A stretch of DNA of 64,000 nt, taken from assembly GCF_002797875.1 (NCBI RefSeq), contig NZ_PGFC01000006.1:1-64000 (forward strand), in the 5' to 3' direction. Position numbers and translations under genes: made by a program. The notes under the pieces are model-generated. The model ran no database searches and was not told the origin of the DNA. It saw only the letters and a program-made list of their open reading frames with translations. Origin of the DNA: Pseudoscardovia suis. GTDB lineage: Bacteria > Actinomycetota > Actinomycetes > Actinomycetales > Bifidobacteriaceae. Shown here in pieces: positions 28,732 to 37,402 of the stretch (its first letter is position 1; every line of letters starts with the position of its first letter).

Positions 28732-28760
28732 TTGATCCTCGTCGCGCTTTTCATTATTAT
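28732..28760 (+). promoter_or_regulatory. promoter of the cytosine methyltransferase gene
   Basis: TTGATC (28732-28737), a 17-base spacer and TATTAT (28755-28760) form a good vegetative-type promoter in an AT-rich patch, placing the transcript start about 35 bases before the ATG of the methyltransferase. Confidence 0.55.
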
Positions 28761-28801
28761 ATACTTATCACAAGCAAACATTTGTTCGATTGCGGGGTCT
28801 G

Positions 28802-30082
28802 ATGACTGAGGAAATCAAGGTTGCCGAGCTATTTGCAGGCGTTGGCGGATTCCGACTAGGACTGGACGGATATTCAAATCCCGAGCACCCCGAGTTCACC
28901 CTGCCCGCGGCAGGGCCGTTCAAGACGGTGTGGGCGAACCAATGGGAACCAGACGGCAAGGAAAGCAGACAGTTTGCTTGGCGCTGCTATGAGCAGCGCT
29001 TCGGCAAAGGAAGCTGCGTCAACGAAGACATCAAGGTCGTGCTCGACCAATATGAAAGCGGAGAACGTACCATCCCTGACTTCCAAATGCTCGTTGGTGG
29101 CTTCCCCTGCCAAGATTATTCAGTGGCGAAACCACTCGCGAAGGCCGGCGGCATCGAAGGCAAAAAAGGCGTGCTGTGGTGGCAGATTTACCGACTATTG
29201 CAGATGCGCAAGCCCAAGTATGTTTTGCTTGAAAACGTCGACAGGCTGCTTAAGTCCCCGGTTAAGCAACGGGGCAGGGATTTCGCCATCATTCTGTCGT
29301 GCTTTGCGGCCTTGAATTACTCCGTTGAATGGCGCATCATCAACGCAGCGGATTATGGTATGCCACAGCGCCGTCGTCGCGTCTATATCTATGCAGTTCA
29401 AACCGACAAAGAGTGGGATTTGAAGGATCGTCTTGCAACGAGCGGCGTGGAGGCCCGAGCCTTCCCCATCGAGGCGGACACGATTTCTGAGACGAAAACC
29501 TTCACCATCCCCACTGATCCGTATGAAGCAACCCAGGCTTTCGGTCTTGGAGACAAAACCTCCAAGTTCAGCAACGCCGGGGTCATGCAAGGCGCAACTG
29601 TTTTCACCGCCCGTTGCGACGCTCATTGGCAAGGCAAGCCAACAGTTCTTGGAGACATCATTGTGCCTGACGATGAGGTGCCCCAAGAATATTTCATTCC
29701 TGAAGATAAGCTCGATAAATGGCGTTACTTCAAGGGCGCCAAACATGAATCCCGAATTTCTGCAAACGGACACCCCTATGTTTATTCAGAAGGTGCGATG
29801 GATTTTCCCGACAGCCTCGCCAAACCTGCTCGCACGATTCTCACGGGCGACGGTGGGGCCGGCGCAAGCCGCACGAAACACGTAGTACAAACAACGGATG
29901 GCCGTTATCGTCGCTTGGTCCCCGATGAGCTTGACCAAGTGCAGATGTTCCCCAAAGGATGGACAAATTCAGGAATGAGCGATAGCCAAAGGGCGTTTTG
30001 TATGGGCAACGCTCTGGTCGTGGGTATTCCGCACGCCATCGGCACGGTAATTGCCCACGATGCTGCAACTCACGCCGACTGA
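28802..30082 (+). CDS. DNA (cytosine-5)-methyltransferase, predicted GATC-specific
   Basis: C5-cytosine methyltransferase of 426 residues with the ten-motif layout: SAM motif ELFAGVGGFRLGL, catalytic GGFPCQDYSVA, ENVDRLL, the QRRRRVYIY motif and the closing GNALVVGIPHAIG. Residues about 200-330 are the target-recognition region. The gene just downstream is a Sau3AI-type endonuclease, so the expected target is GATC, giving GAT(5mC). It protects host DNA from that nuclease. GC content is clearly lower than in the flanking genes, suggesting acquisition. The ATG is preceded by GCGGGG. Confidence 0.93.
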   Translation: MTEEIKVAELFAGVGGFRLGLDGYSNPEHPEFTLPAAGPFKTVWANQWEPDGKESRQFAWRCYEQRFGKGSCVNEDIKVVLDQYESGERTIPDFQMLVGGFPCQDYSVAKPLAKAGGIEGKKGVLWWQIYRLLQMRKPKYVLLENVDRLLKSPVKQRGRDFAIILSCFAALNYSVEWRIINAADYGMPQRRRRVYIYAVQTDKEWDLKDRLATSGVEARAFPIEADTISETKTFTIPTDPYEATQAFGLGDKTSKFSNAGVMQGATVFTARCDAHWQGKPTVLGDIIVPDDEVPQEYFIPEDKLDKWRYFKGAKHESRISANGHPYVYSEGAMDFPDSLAKPARTILTGDGGAGASRTKHVVQTTDGRYRRLVPDELDQVQMFPKGWTNSGMSDSQRAFCMGNALVVGIPHAIGTVIAHDAATHAD

Positions 30083-30210
30083 TTCATTCGACCGGCAGCG
30101 GCGCGAATTGCCTACCCTCCTCATTTGACAAAAGCGCCGCACAATACGCGCCGCAATGGCGAGAGCCCCTTGCGGCGTATATTGTGGATTCAACAACAAG
30201 GGAGAGGGCA

Positions 30211-30290
30211 TTGACAGCCCACACACCCTTACAGCACTACATGCCAGGAGGGCATTGTGTCCCTCCTTCAAAGAGGAGGGACACAATGCC
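30211..30290 (+). promoter_or_regulatory. hairpin hiding the restriction-enzyme start
   Basis: A perfect 16-bp inverted repeat (30251-30266 with 30275-30290, loop of 8) lies exactly over the start of the endonuclease gene. The right arm contains GGAGGG, the ribosome-binding site, and the ATG at 30286. In RNA the helix would block initiation. Upstream, a TTG at 30211 with AAGGGAG before it and an ATG at 30241 are in the same open frame, so ribosomes could also start there and read through the stem. No T run follows on either strand, so it is not a simple terminator. TTGACA at 30211 might alternatively be a -35 box, but no good -10 follows. Confidence 0.75.
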
Positions 30291-31791
30291 TGACAACACC
30301 GATAGCAACGACACGATTGGCACGAATCACAAATTCAGCTCTGTCGAAGAGGTATTGAACAAATTTTCTGCGGTCGAAGGCAAAACATTCCGTGAAATCG
30401 ACAAAACGATGCGCAGCAGGAATTCGAAAAACAAAGGCCGTCTCGGGCAAATCGTTGAAGAATCCGTCCTTGGATACAAAATCAATTCAGACAAGAATCC
30501 TGATATCGTCGCTGGCGGAGTCCCCTATGAATTGAAAGTCACGCCGCTGAAACACATCAAGAACGGGAAAGTATCCGCAAAAGAGCGACTCGTCATCGAC
30601 ATCATCAACTACATGGAAATCGTCAACGAAAAGTTCGACACCTCAACCTGCTGGAATAAGGCGCAACGCATGTTTGTCGTGTACTACTACGATGACCGCA
30701 CTGACCCGAAGAAGCAACCCATTACGGATTGCCATCTCGAACATTGCAATCTCATGGAATTCTCCGAAGAAGACCTTCGCATCATTCGCGACGATTGGCA
30801 GAAAATCCATGACAAGATTGCCAGCGGACACGCCGACATGTTGAGCGAATCCGACACCAGTTATCTGGCGGCTTGCACCAAAGGCGCCTCAAGCAAAACC
30901 CTGCGACAGGCCCCGGCACCCGAAGGCGCGCCATCTCCGACGATTCAGGCAAAGCAACGTGCGTTCAGTCTCAAATCCAGTTACATGACCGCCACCATCC
31001 GTCGTCTTCTCGCTCAGAGCAACGCGCAAGTGCAAAACGAACAACCAGAGCGTCTGGCGCTCACCGCAGAGCAAACACTCAATTCCTATGTGTCAAGTCA
31101 CATGAAACCCTTCATCGGCATGCCGGTTCGTGATGTTGCTGCCAAACTCGGAATTGCCGCAACACAGCATGCGAAGGCCTTCAACTCACAAGTTGCGTTG
31201 AAAATGCTCGGTATTCGAGGGAAAAACGTCAGCGACGTGGAACAATTCGACAAAGCAAACGTAACTCAGCTGAAAACAACGCTTATCTATGCAGACGGTC
31301 TGCCCAAAGAACACATGTCCTTCCCAGCAATCAACGCTGAACAGTGGAATGAAATCGCCGACCCCAGTGTTGAGTGGGAAGATTCATTCATTTACCATTT
31401 CTTCGAAGAAAACACATTCCTCATTACTGTCCTCGGCATCGATTCCTTGCCAAAAGATCATCCAGACAAAATGAATGCGACGATTCGAGGGGGATTCCTC
31501 TGGAACATGCCGGAGCGTGACATCGAAAATTACGTTCATCCAGTGTGGCAAAAACTCCATGACACATTGGTCGGGCATCAGTCATTTCACTATTACGGCA
31601 CTAACAAAGGTTTACCTGGCCCAGCCTTTAACAAAGTCTGCCATATTCGCCCACATGCGCAGGATAAAAACGACACCATCGTTTTGCCCAATGGTGATGA
31701 GATTCCCAAACAGTCGTTCTGGCTCGACCGCCAATATATCGGCAAAATCATCCGAGAGAATACAACCGAATTCGACAATACTCAGAGGTGA
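30286..31791 (+). CDS. Sau3AI-type type II restriction endonuclease
   Basis: Endonuclease of 501 residues with the MutH/Sau3AI arrangement. The N-terminal nuclease domain has the active-site pattern NPDIVAGGVPYELKV (Asp, then Glu-x-Lys) and KGRLGQIVEESVLGY ahead of it. The second half (from about residue 225) is the related C-terminal domain typical of Sau3AI. Sau3AI enzymes cut before the G of GATC and are blocked by cytosine methylation there. The partner methyltransferase ends 203 bases upstream on the same strand. Low GC relative to neighbours fits horizontal transfer. The start codon lies in a strong hairpin. Confidence 0.92.
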   Translation: MPDNTDSNDTIGTNHKFSSVEEVLNKFSAVEGKTFREIDKTMRSRNSKNKGRLGQIVEESVLGYKINSDKNPDIVAGGVPYELKVTPLKHIKNGKVSAKERLVIDIINYMEIVNEKFDTSTCWNKAQRMFVVYYYDDRTDPKKQPITDCHLEHCNLMEFSEEDLRIIRDDWQKIHDKIASGHADMLSESDTSYLAACTKGASSKTLRQAPAPEGAPSPTIQAKQRAFSLKSSYMTATIRRLLAQSNAQVQNEQPERLALTAEQTLNSYVSSHMKPFIGMPVRDVAAKLGIAATQHAKAFNSQVALKMLGIRGKNVSDVEQFDKANVTQLKTTLIYADGLPKEHMSFPAINAEQWNEIADPSVEWEDSFIYHFFEENTFLITVLGIDSLPKDHPDKMNATIRGGFLWNMPERDIENYVHPVWQKLHDTLVGHQSFHYYGTNKGLPGPAFNKVCHIRPHAQDKNDTIVLPNGDEIPKQSFWLDRQYIGKIIRENTTEFDNTQR

Positions 31792-31872
31792 CCCTCGTAT
31801 CGGCACCAATCTCCGTTCCGTGAAGTTGACTCCCCGCGTTAATTCGCCGGCTTTAAGGTCGCGTTGACGCGA

Positions 31873-31909
31873 AGGAGGGGTCTTCCGAATCATCCGGAAG
31901 ACCCCTCCT
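31873..31909. terminator. bidirectional terminator
   Basis: A perfect 15-bp stem (aggaggggtcttccg with its complement) and 7-base loop sit between the convergent endonuclease and thiG genes. The T tracts are weak on both sides. Confidence 0.75.
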
Positions 31910-31976
31910 CGTTGTTCCAACAGGTTGCCGCGCGGCACACGCGGGTTGCCCTGATGTAGCCTCTATCGCACCGTCC

Positions 31977-32891
31977 TTACCTCAGGTAGCCGGTGGTGGG
32001 GCTGGAGGGCACGGCATGCCCCTCGACCACGGCGCCCAGACCGCTCAGGTAGGCGGCGCGCCCGGCATCGATGGCGTCGCGGAAGGCGCGCGCCATCAGC
32101 GGGATGTTGCCGGCGGAGGCGACGGCCGTGTAGGCCATCACTGCGTCGGCGCCGATCTCCATGGCCTCGCACGCCTGCGACGGCCTGCCGATACCGGCAT
32201 CCACAATCACCGGCACATGCGCGTTGGCGATGATCACTTCGATGAAGTCACGCATGCGCACGCCCTTGTTGGAGCCGATCATGGCGCCCAGCGGCATGAC
32301 GGCTGCCGCGCCCGCCTCCTCGAGGTCGTGGGCCGCCAAGGGGTCGGGGAACATGTAAGGCATGACCACGAACCCTTCGTTTGCCAGAATCTCGGTGGCC
32401 TTGATCGTCTCGGCGTTGTCAGGCAACAGGTATTTCTCTTCGCGCTTGATTTCGACCTTGACGAAATCCGTCTGGCACACTTCGCGGGCGAGCCGGGCGA
32501 TGCGCACGGCCTCCTCGGCGGTGCGGGCGCCGGACGTGTTGGGCAGCAGCGTGATTCCCTGCGGAATGTAGTCGAGCACGCTGTTTTCGTTCGTCTGGGC
32601 GCGGCGCAGCGCCATGGTGACGATCTGCGTGCCGGCGTTCTCGATCGTCGCCTTGATGAGGTTCAGGTCATAACGACCGGACCCCAGTATGAAGCGCGAG
32701 GTGAACTCATGGCCACCCAGCACGAGCGGGGTGTCCTCCACCGTGGCGTAGGCTCCGCTGCCCACCGGGTTGTGCGCGGTGTAGGCGCCGGACAGGCGTT
32801 CCGCCTCCGCACGCTCGGCAGGTGTGAGCGGTGTCGGCTCGGCTGCGCCGGCTACGCGGGTGTCGGCTTCGGTATGCACTTCGGCGCTCAT
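31977..32891 (-). CDS. thiG: thiazole synthase
   Basis: Forms the thiazole phosphate of thiamine from deoxyxylulose phosphate, dehydroglycine or its equivalent, and the ThiS thiocarboxylate. The TIM-barrel core begins about residue 55 ([20 protein letters not shown]) and includes [34 protein letters not shown] and [20 protein letters not shown]. About 50 extra residues precede the domain. The start overlaps the end of thiF by an ATGA, so the operon thiS-thiF-thiG is translationally coupled. Confidence 0.94.
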   Translation of the reverse strand: MSAEVHTEADTRVAGAAEPTPLTPAERAEAERLSGAYTAHNPVGSGAYATVEDTPLVLGGHEFTSRFILGSGRYDLNLIKATIENAGTQIVTMALRRAQTNENSVLDYIPQGITLLPNTSGARTAEEAVRIARLAREVCQTDFVKVEIKREEKYLLPDNAETIKATEILANEGFVVMPYMFPDPLAAHDLEEAGAAAVMPLGAMIGSNKGVRMRDFIEVIIANAHVPVIVDAGIGRPSQACEAMEIGADAVMAYTAVASAGNIPLMARAFRDAIDAGRAAYLSGLGAVVEGHAVPSSPTTGYLR

Positions 32892-33607
32892 GCGTCCTCC
32901 TCCCCCAGAATCAGCCTGGTGATCATGTTGGATTCGTGGCATGACACGACTCCGACGCGCGGCGCCATGAGGCCAGCGCCGGGCTTCGGTGCGGTCTCGC
33001 CGTCGCCGCAGAAGTAGAAGTTCTTCGACACGCGGCGCGTGCTGATGAGGTTGGAGCTGCGGTATCCCGCCATGCCCGAGGCGGAGACGAGCTTCTTGTC
33101 CGGGAAGTTCTCGAGCACGGCGTTGACGAGGAACGTCTTGTTTTCGGGCACATCGAAGCATTCGGCGATGATGTCGTCGTCCGCAAGCAGCTCGCGCACG
33201 TTGTCATCCGTCACCTTCACATTGTCTACGCGCACGTCGAGGTACGGGTTGATGTTGTAGATGATGGATTTGAGCGCCGTGACCTTGGGCTGGCCGACAT
33301 GCCACACGAAATACTGCTGGCGGTTGAGGTTCGTCATGTCCACCACGTCGAAGTCGATGAGGTGCAGGTGGCCCACGCCTATGCGTGCCAGTGCGATGGC
33401 AGCAGTGGAGCCCAGTCCGCCGCAGCCGCAGATGGCGACGCGGGCGGCGTCGAGCTTGGATTGCGTCTGCTCGCCGTGACGTTCAAGAAGCGCGTCGCGC
33501 ACTTCTTTCTCGCTCACCAGCTCCTTGGCGTCGAAATGTTCGCCTGCGAACGCCCGCGCCCTCTTGTCAATCTGCTCAGGGGTGGCGCTGGGAATGAATT
33601 CGGCCAT
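32888..33607 (-). CDS. thiF: ThiS adenylyltransferase
   Basis: E1-like enzyme that activates the C-terminal glycine of ThiS with ATP. The nucleotide loop is [18 protein letters not shown], followed by [16 protein letters not shown] with the conserved Asn-Arg, and [14 protein letters not shown]. Residues 1-45 are an extra helical part. 239 residues is normal. It stands between thiS, three bases upstream, and thiG. Confidence 0.92.
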   Translation of the reverse strand: MAEFIPSATPEQIDKRARAFAGEHFDAKELVSEKEVRDALLERHGEQTQSKLDAARVAICGCGGLGSTAAIALARIGVGHLHLIDFDVVDMTNLNRQQYFVWHVGQPKVTALKSIIYNINPYLDVRVDNVKVTDDNVRELLADDDIIAECFDVPENKTFLVNAVLENFPDKKLVSASGMAGYRSSNLISTRRVSKNFYFCGDGETAPKPGAGLMAPRVGVVSCHESNMITRLILGEEDA

Positions 33608-33610
33608 CGC

Positions 33611-33805
33611 TCAGCCCCCCTGCACGAACGACACGATTTCGACCGTGTCGGAATCCTTGAGCATCGTCGTGGCGCGCTCGGCGCGCGGCACGATGTTTCC
33701 ATTGAGTTCGACTGCCACCCGGGCAGGGTTGAGTCCGCGGGATTCGACGAGTCCCGCGACGCTGAGCGGACCGTTGAGGGTCTCGCTGGTGCCGTTGACT
33801 TTCAT
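33611..33805 (-). CDS. thiS: sulfur carrier protein ThiS
   Basis: Ubiquitin-like sulfur carrier of 64 residues. It begins [20 protein letters not shown] and ends in the required Gly-Gly (EIVSFVQGG), which ThiF adenylates and which carries sulfur to ThiG. First gene of the thiazole operon. Confidence 0.93.
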   Translation of the reverse strand: MKVNGTSETLNGPLSVAGLVESRGLNPARVAVELNGNIVPRAERATTMLKDSDTVEIVSFVQGG

Positions 33806-34532
33806 GCGGCGGTTCCTTCCTGTGCCTTGCGTGCGCTGCCTGCTGATGCACGTTGTGATGCATGCGCGCAGCAGCGCACCGCTATGCCTCCCCTGCGGTG
33901 CCCTGCATTCCAGGATCTGCCGCCCGCCATGCCCTGCCCTGCGATGGCGTGGCGGTGTCGCTGAAATGTCTGTGGCATGCGCTGGGGATGCATTATAAAA
34001 AGGGTCACCGCGAAATCCGTACCCTAGGTGGTGCGCCCCGCGATGACCCTGCATCTACTGCAACCGGATCCACCCCGTTGGAGGATGCTCTCCCTCTCCC
34101 CGCTCGTGCGCGTACCGGCATTCGTCGCTGCATGACAGCGAATCCGCATGCCGGTGGCACGTGTGGAAGTGAAGAATGGCGAAGCGCATCGACAGATACA
34201 CGTGATGCGAAACTCATACCGGCTGTGCAACGATGCTGCTTCTTCAGCAGCCTTGCACTGGTCGGCGCGTCCTTACGGCGGCATTATCCGCATCAAGTTC
34301 GGTCGAAGCGATTGCTTCCTCTCAGCCTGGGTTGGCTCCCGTTGAGTTGTGTTTTCACTGTAGCAAACAATCCGCCAAGACGCATACGGGGCGTTTGGCA
34401 AGCGCCGCGCAAACCCGCCATTGCAACGTCTGGCACGGCGTGTCCCGACGCCCCATCACCACAGCGCCCCATCATTCATGCATTGCCCGCCCGCTCCGCG
34501 ACGCACACCCGCGTCCGCGCTATCGTGGAGGC
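33806..34532. other. long region upstream of thiS
   Basis: About 725 bases with no convincing gene. Features seen: a hairpin in the thiS 5' region (gtgcgctgc at 33831-33839 with gcagcgcac at 33871-33879) and a TATAAT on the minus strand. I looked for the conserved TPP-riboswitch blocks upstream of thiS and did not find them. Confidence 0.5.
33992..33997 (-). promoter_or_regulatory. -10 box for thiSFG
   Basis: A perfect TATAAT on the minus strand, about 190 bases before thiS; the -35 region is weak. It implies a 5' leader near 180 bases. Confidence 0.45.
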
Positions 34533-35063
34533 ATGAACGCAAGCTCGAACACATCGCCATCATCACCATCCGACAACAAGACATCATTCACCAACCCGAC
34601 TGGCGACGCATCGCAGGCCGAGGTGAACCGTCGCACCGTCGAACGCTTCCTCGCTTCCGGCCACGGGGACGCGCTGCTGCACCGCCACGAGCTGTTTTGC
34701 ACCGATGCGATCAGCGGCCTGTGGACCACGGATTCCGGCGCCCCCGCATATGCCCAAGGCCGCGACAACATCGCTAAGTACGATGTGTGGAGTTCGCAGC
34801 ACTTCCCTGATTGGGAATGGTTCAACGTGCACATCTGGACCACCGACGACCCCGACTGGCTGTGGGCGGAGGCGGATGGGCGCGGCACTGTGATCCTGCC
34901 CGGCCACGACCCGGTGCATTACGAGAACCACTTCCTGTATTCGTTCGAAATGCGCGATGGGCTCATCGCCCGCGAGCGCGAATTCATGAACCCCGTCATC
35001 GAGATGAAGGCGCTGGGACTGGACACCCCCACCATTGACCTGGGGGATTTCCCGCAGGCGTAG
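34533..35063 (+). CDS. SnoaL-like / PhzA-PhzB family protein
   Basis: A 176-residue cytosolic protein with the NTF2-like fold of SnoaL and PhzA/B proteins. After a Ser/Thr-rich start comes VNRRTVERFLASGHGDALL, then AKYDVWSSQHFPDWEWFNV and a strand-rich half ending HYENHFLYSFEMRDGLIARE and FMNPVIEMKALG. Such folds bind small hydrophobic ligands or act as isomerases; nothing here suggests phenazine synthesis. The ATG has GTGGAGGC before it. Followed by an aldo/keto reductase on the same strand, 93 bases away. Confidence 0.75.
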   Translation: MNASSNTSPSSPSDNKTSFTNPTGDASQAEVNRRTVERFLASGHGDALLHRHELFCTDAISGLWTTDSGAPAYAQGRDNIAKYDVWSSQHFPDWEWFNVHIWTTDDPDWLWAEADGRGTVILPGHDPVHYENHFLYSFEMRDGLIAREREFMNPVIEMKALGLDTPTIDLGDFPQA

Positions 35064-35155
35064 GCAGCGCAACGCAACGCAACGGCGAGCAATACGCCGT
35101 CGATCACGACACATGCCGATAAGACACAGCCCGATAAGACACAGAAAGGCATACC

Positions 35156-36109
35156 ATGACGATCACACCCCGCACCGATGCGCCGACTCCCCATGCCGCG
35201 CAATCATCCGATACCCCCAACAACACCGACACCACTGTCACACCGACCATCGAATTCGCCGGCGCCATGGTGCCGCGCATTGGATTGGGCTGCATGGCGC
35301 TGTCGATCGAAGGCCATCCGCGCCGCAGCACAGCCATCGGAGTCATCCACGCCGCGCTCGACGCGGGGGTGCGCTATCTCGACACGGCATGGTCGTATTA
35401 CACGCCCGGCGAATCCGACGACTGCGAAGAGTATGGCGAGCGCCTTGTCGCCGAAGCCCTGCGCACATGGGATGGACCGCGCGATGAAGTCGTCGTCGCG
35501 ACCAAAACCGGATACCGGCGCACGCTCGTCGACGGCGAGTATGGCTGGGAGGCGTGCAGCGACCCGGATACGATGATCCGCAACGCCAAGGAATCATGCG
35601 TCGCGCTGGGTGTCGACCACCTCGACCTGCTGTATTCCCACTGTCCCGACCCGGCTGTGCCCTATGAGGATGAGATGGGTGCGCTGCGTCGCCTGCTCGA
35701 CGAGGGCGTCATCGCGCACGCCGGCATTTCGCGCGCCAGCGTGGCGCAGATTGACATCGCGCGGCAGATTCTGGGCGACGGTCTGGCCGCCGTGCAAAAC
35801 AAGTTCAACCCCGCATATCGCGATGAAGAGGATACGTTGCGCCATTGCGAGGCACTCGGCATCCCCTTCGTGGCGTGGAGCCCGTTGGGCGGATACCTTG
35901 AGCAGGTGAGCATGACGCGCTTCGTGCCATTCCGGCAGGTCGCCGCGGATCTTGGCGTGAGCTACCAACGTGTCACGCTTGCGTGGGAGCTTGCGCAAAG
36001 CCCTGTGTTCATGGCCATTCCCAGTGCGCAGAACACAATGGAGCTGGCCGATGACGTGCAGGCGCTCGACCTTCGCCTCTCCGACGAAGACCTGGCGCAG
36101 CTGGGCTGA
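35156..36109 (+). CDS. aldo/keto reductase
   Basis: NADPH-dependent oxidoreductase with the aldo/keto reductase barrel, 317 residues. The catalytic set is visible: Asp and Tyr in RYLDTAWSYYTPGESDD, Lys in VVVATKTGY and His in DLLYSHCPDP. The first 35 residues are an extra low-complexity stretch. Substrate cannot be read from sequence. The start is preceded by GAAAGG. Confidence 0.88.
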   Translation: MTITPRTDAPTPHAAQSSDTPNNTDTTVTPTIEFAGAMVPRIGLGCMALSIEGHPRRSTAIGVIHAALDAGVRYLDTAWSYYTPGESDDCEEYGERLVAEALRTWDGPRDEVVVATKTGYRRTLVDGEYGWEACSDPDTMIRNAKESCVALGVDHLDLLYSHCPDPAVPYEDEMGALRRLLDEGVIAHAGISRASVAQIDIARQILGDGLAAVQNKFNPAYRDEEDTLRHCEALGIPFVAWSPLGGYLEQVSMTRFVPFRQVAADLGVSYQRVTLAWELAQSPVFMAIPSAQNTMELADDVQALDLRLSDEDLAQLG

Positions 36110-36252
36110 CACATGCCGCTGCGTCGCGACGGTTCCGTTAGCTTTCACAGCTCCAGGCTTCGCGACGCAGGCCCCACAGTGCAGGCCTTACAGCGTCATC
36201 AACATCACAGCGCAGTCCTTACAGCACCGTCGACGTCACAGCGCCACTGGCC

Positions 36253-37113
36253 TCACAGCACGTTGAAATGACGCAGGGCGTTCATGATGCCGTCATGGTC
36301 CACGTCGTCGGTCACGTAGTCGGCGGCGGCCTTCGCGTCATCGGTCGCATTGCCCATGGCGACGCCCAGTCCGGCGTAGTCGAGCATCTCAACGTCGTTG
36401 CCGCCGTCGCCGAACGTCATGACCTGGCTGCGAGTCCACCCGTATTTGCGCATGAATCGCTTGATTCCCGCGGGTTTGCCACCGTCCGCAGGGCAGATGT
36501 CCGTGAAATCCGGATGCCAGCGCAACGCCCTGCAATGCGGCATGACCTCCATGATCTCGTCCTCTTCCCTGCCTGCCGGCACGTATGCGGACACTTGGTA
36601 GGTGGTGTGCGTAAGGGTGCGCGCAGGGTCGTCGACGATGATGTCCGGCGCTGTCTTGCCCAAGCCATCCCACATCGCGCGCAGATAGTCGTTGATCTGG
36701 TTGAAATACACGTAGTCGAGCTCACAGAACCCGGCCGCCACATCCGGGCGACGGGTGGAGAGGAACTCCACGAATGCCGCGATGTCGGTGGGGTTGAGCG
36801 CTTCGGATTCCTGATACCCGTGGTCGTCGTAGCAGCATTGCCCGTTCATCGTCACGTAGCCGGTCCATTCGTGCGGCATGAGGCGGCGCGCGGCGTCGAG
36901 CTGCGCCGGCGGACGCCCGGAGCAGATGAACGTTGCGATTCCATGGTCCGAAAGCTGTTCCAACGCCTCGAGCGTGGACTGGGGCACGATGTGAGTCTTG
37001 AAACTCGTGAGCGTGCCATCGATGTCGAAGAACACCGCCTTGATGTCGCTGCCGTCTGCAGTGCCGGGGTCAATGCGGTCGGGATCGCTGTGCGGGTGGG
37101 TTTGCGTCATCAT
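36253..37113 (-). CDS. HAD-superfamily (Cof-type) phosphatase
   Basis: Haloacid-dehalogenase-type hydrolase of 286 residues. Motif I is VFFDIDGTLTSF with the nucleophilic Asp, and motif IV is FGDGGNDVEMLDYAG. The cap region lies between, as in Cof/YbiV phosphatases of sugar phosphates or cofactors. The start ATG has AGAGGAAGAGGC upstream. It is divergent from the thiamine pyrophosphokinase gene, with a 13-bp repeat pair between them. Confidence 0.85.
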   Translation of the reverse strand: MMTQTHPHSDPDRIDPGTADGSDIKAVFFDIDGTLTSFKTHIVPQSTLEALEQLSDHGIATFICSGRPPAQLDAARRLMPHEWTGYVTMNGQCCYDDHGYQESEALNPTDIAAFVEFLSTRRPDVAAGFCELDYVYFNQINDYLRAMWDGLGKTAPDIIVDDPARTLTHTTYQVSAYVPAGREEDEIMEVMPHCRALRWHPDFTDICPADGGKPAGIKRFMRKYGWTRSQVMTFGDGGNDVEMLDYAGLGVAMGNATDDAKAAADYVTDDVDHDGIMNALRHFNVL

Positions 37114-37232
37114 GCCTCTTCCTCTTGTAACCGTGCGTGCGGAACGCCCATTCTTCATGGTCGGTTGACCGAAATTACGGATCCGATGCGGATGCGAAGC
37201 TTCCATCAGCATCACACGGCATCGATTCACCC

Positions 37233-37262
37233 GTATAGGTACAACACCTGTATAGGTACAAC
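37233..37262. repeat. paired 13-bp direct repeat
   Basis: Two copies of gtataggtacaac, 17 bases apart, lie in the space between the divergent HAD and thiamine pyrophosphokinase genes. The second reads tgtataggtaca, a TGTA-N4-TACA palindrome of the kind bound by GntR-type repressors. Assignment as an operator is a guess. Confidence 0.5.
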
Positions 37263-37402
37263 GATATATCTATCTACCCCAAGCATATCAGCGCCCCTCG
37301 CCATGACACCGGCACCGCCGGCGCAGAAACCACCACCGCCAGCACCACCGTCGACGGCACCGGCGTGGCATCCGTGCATCCGCGACGAATGCGACCACTA
37401 AC

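Noticed and set aside
34233-34532. Upstream extension of the SnoaL-like protein
   Set aside because: The added residues are unlike the family, and a good ribosome-binding site precedes the ATG at 34533.
33862-34536. Plus-strand frame in the thiS upstream region
   Set aside because: Biased composition without a start signal; treated as non-coding.
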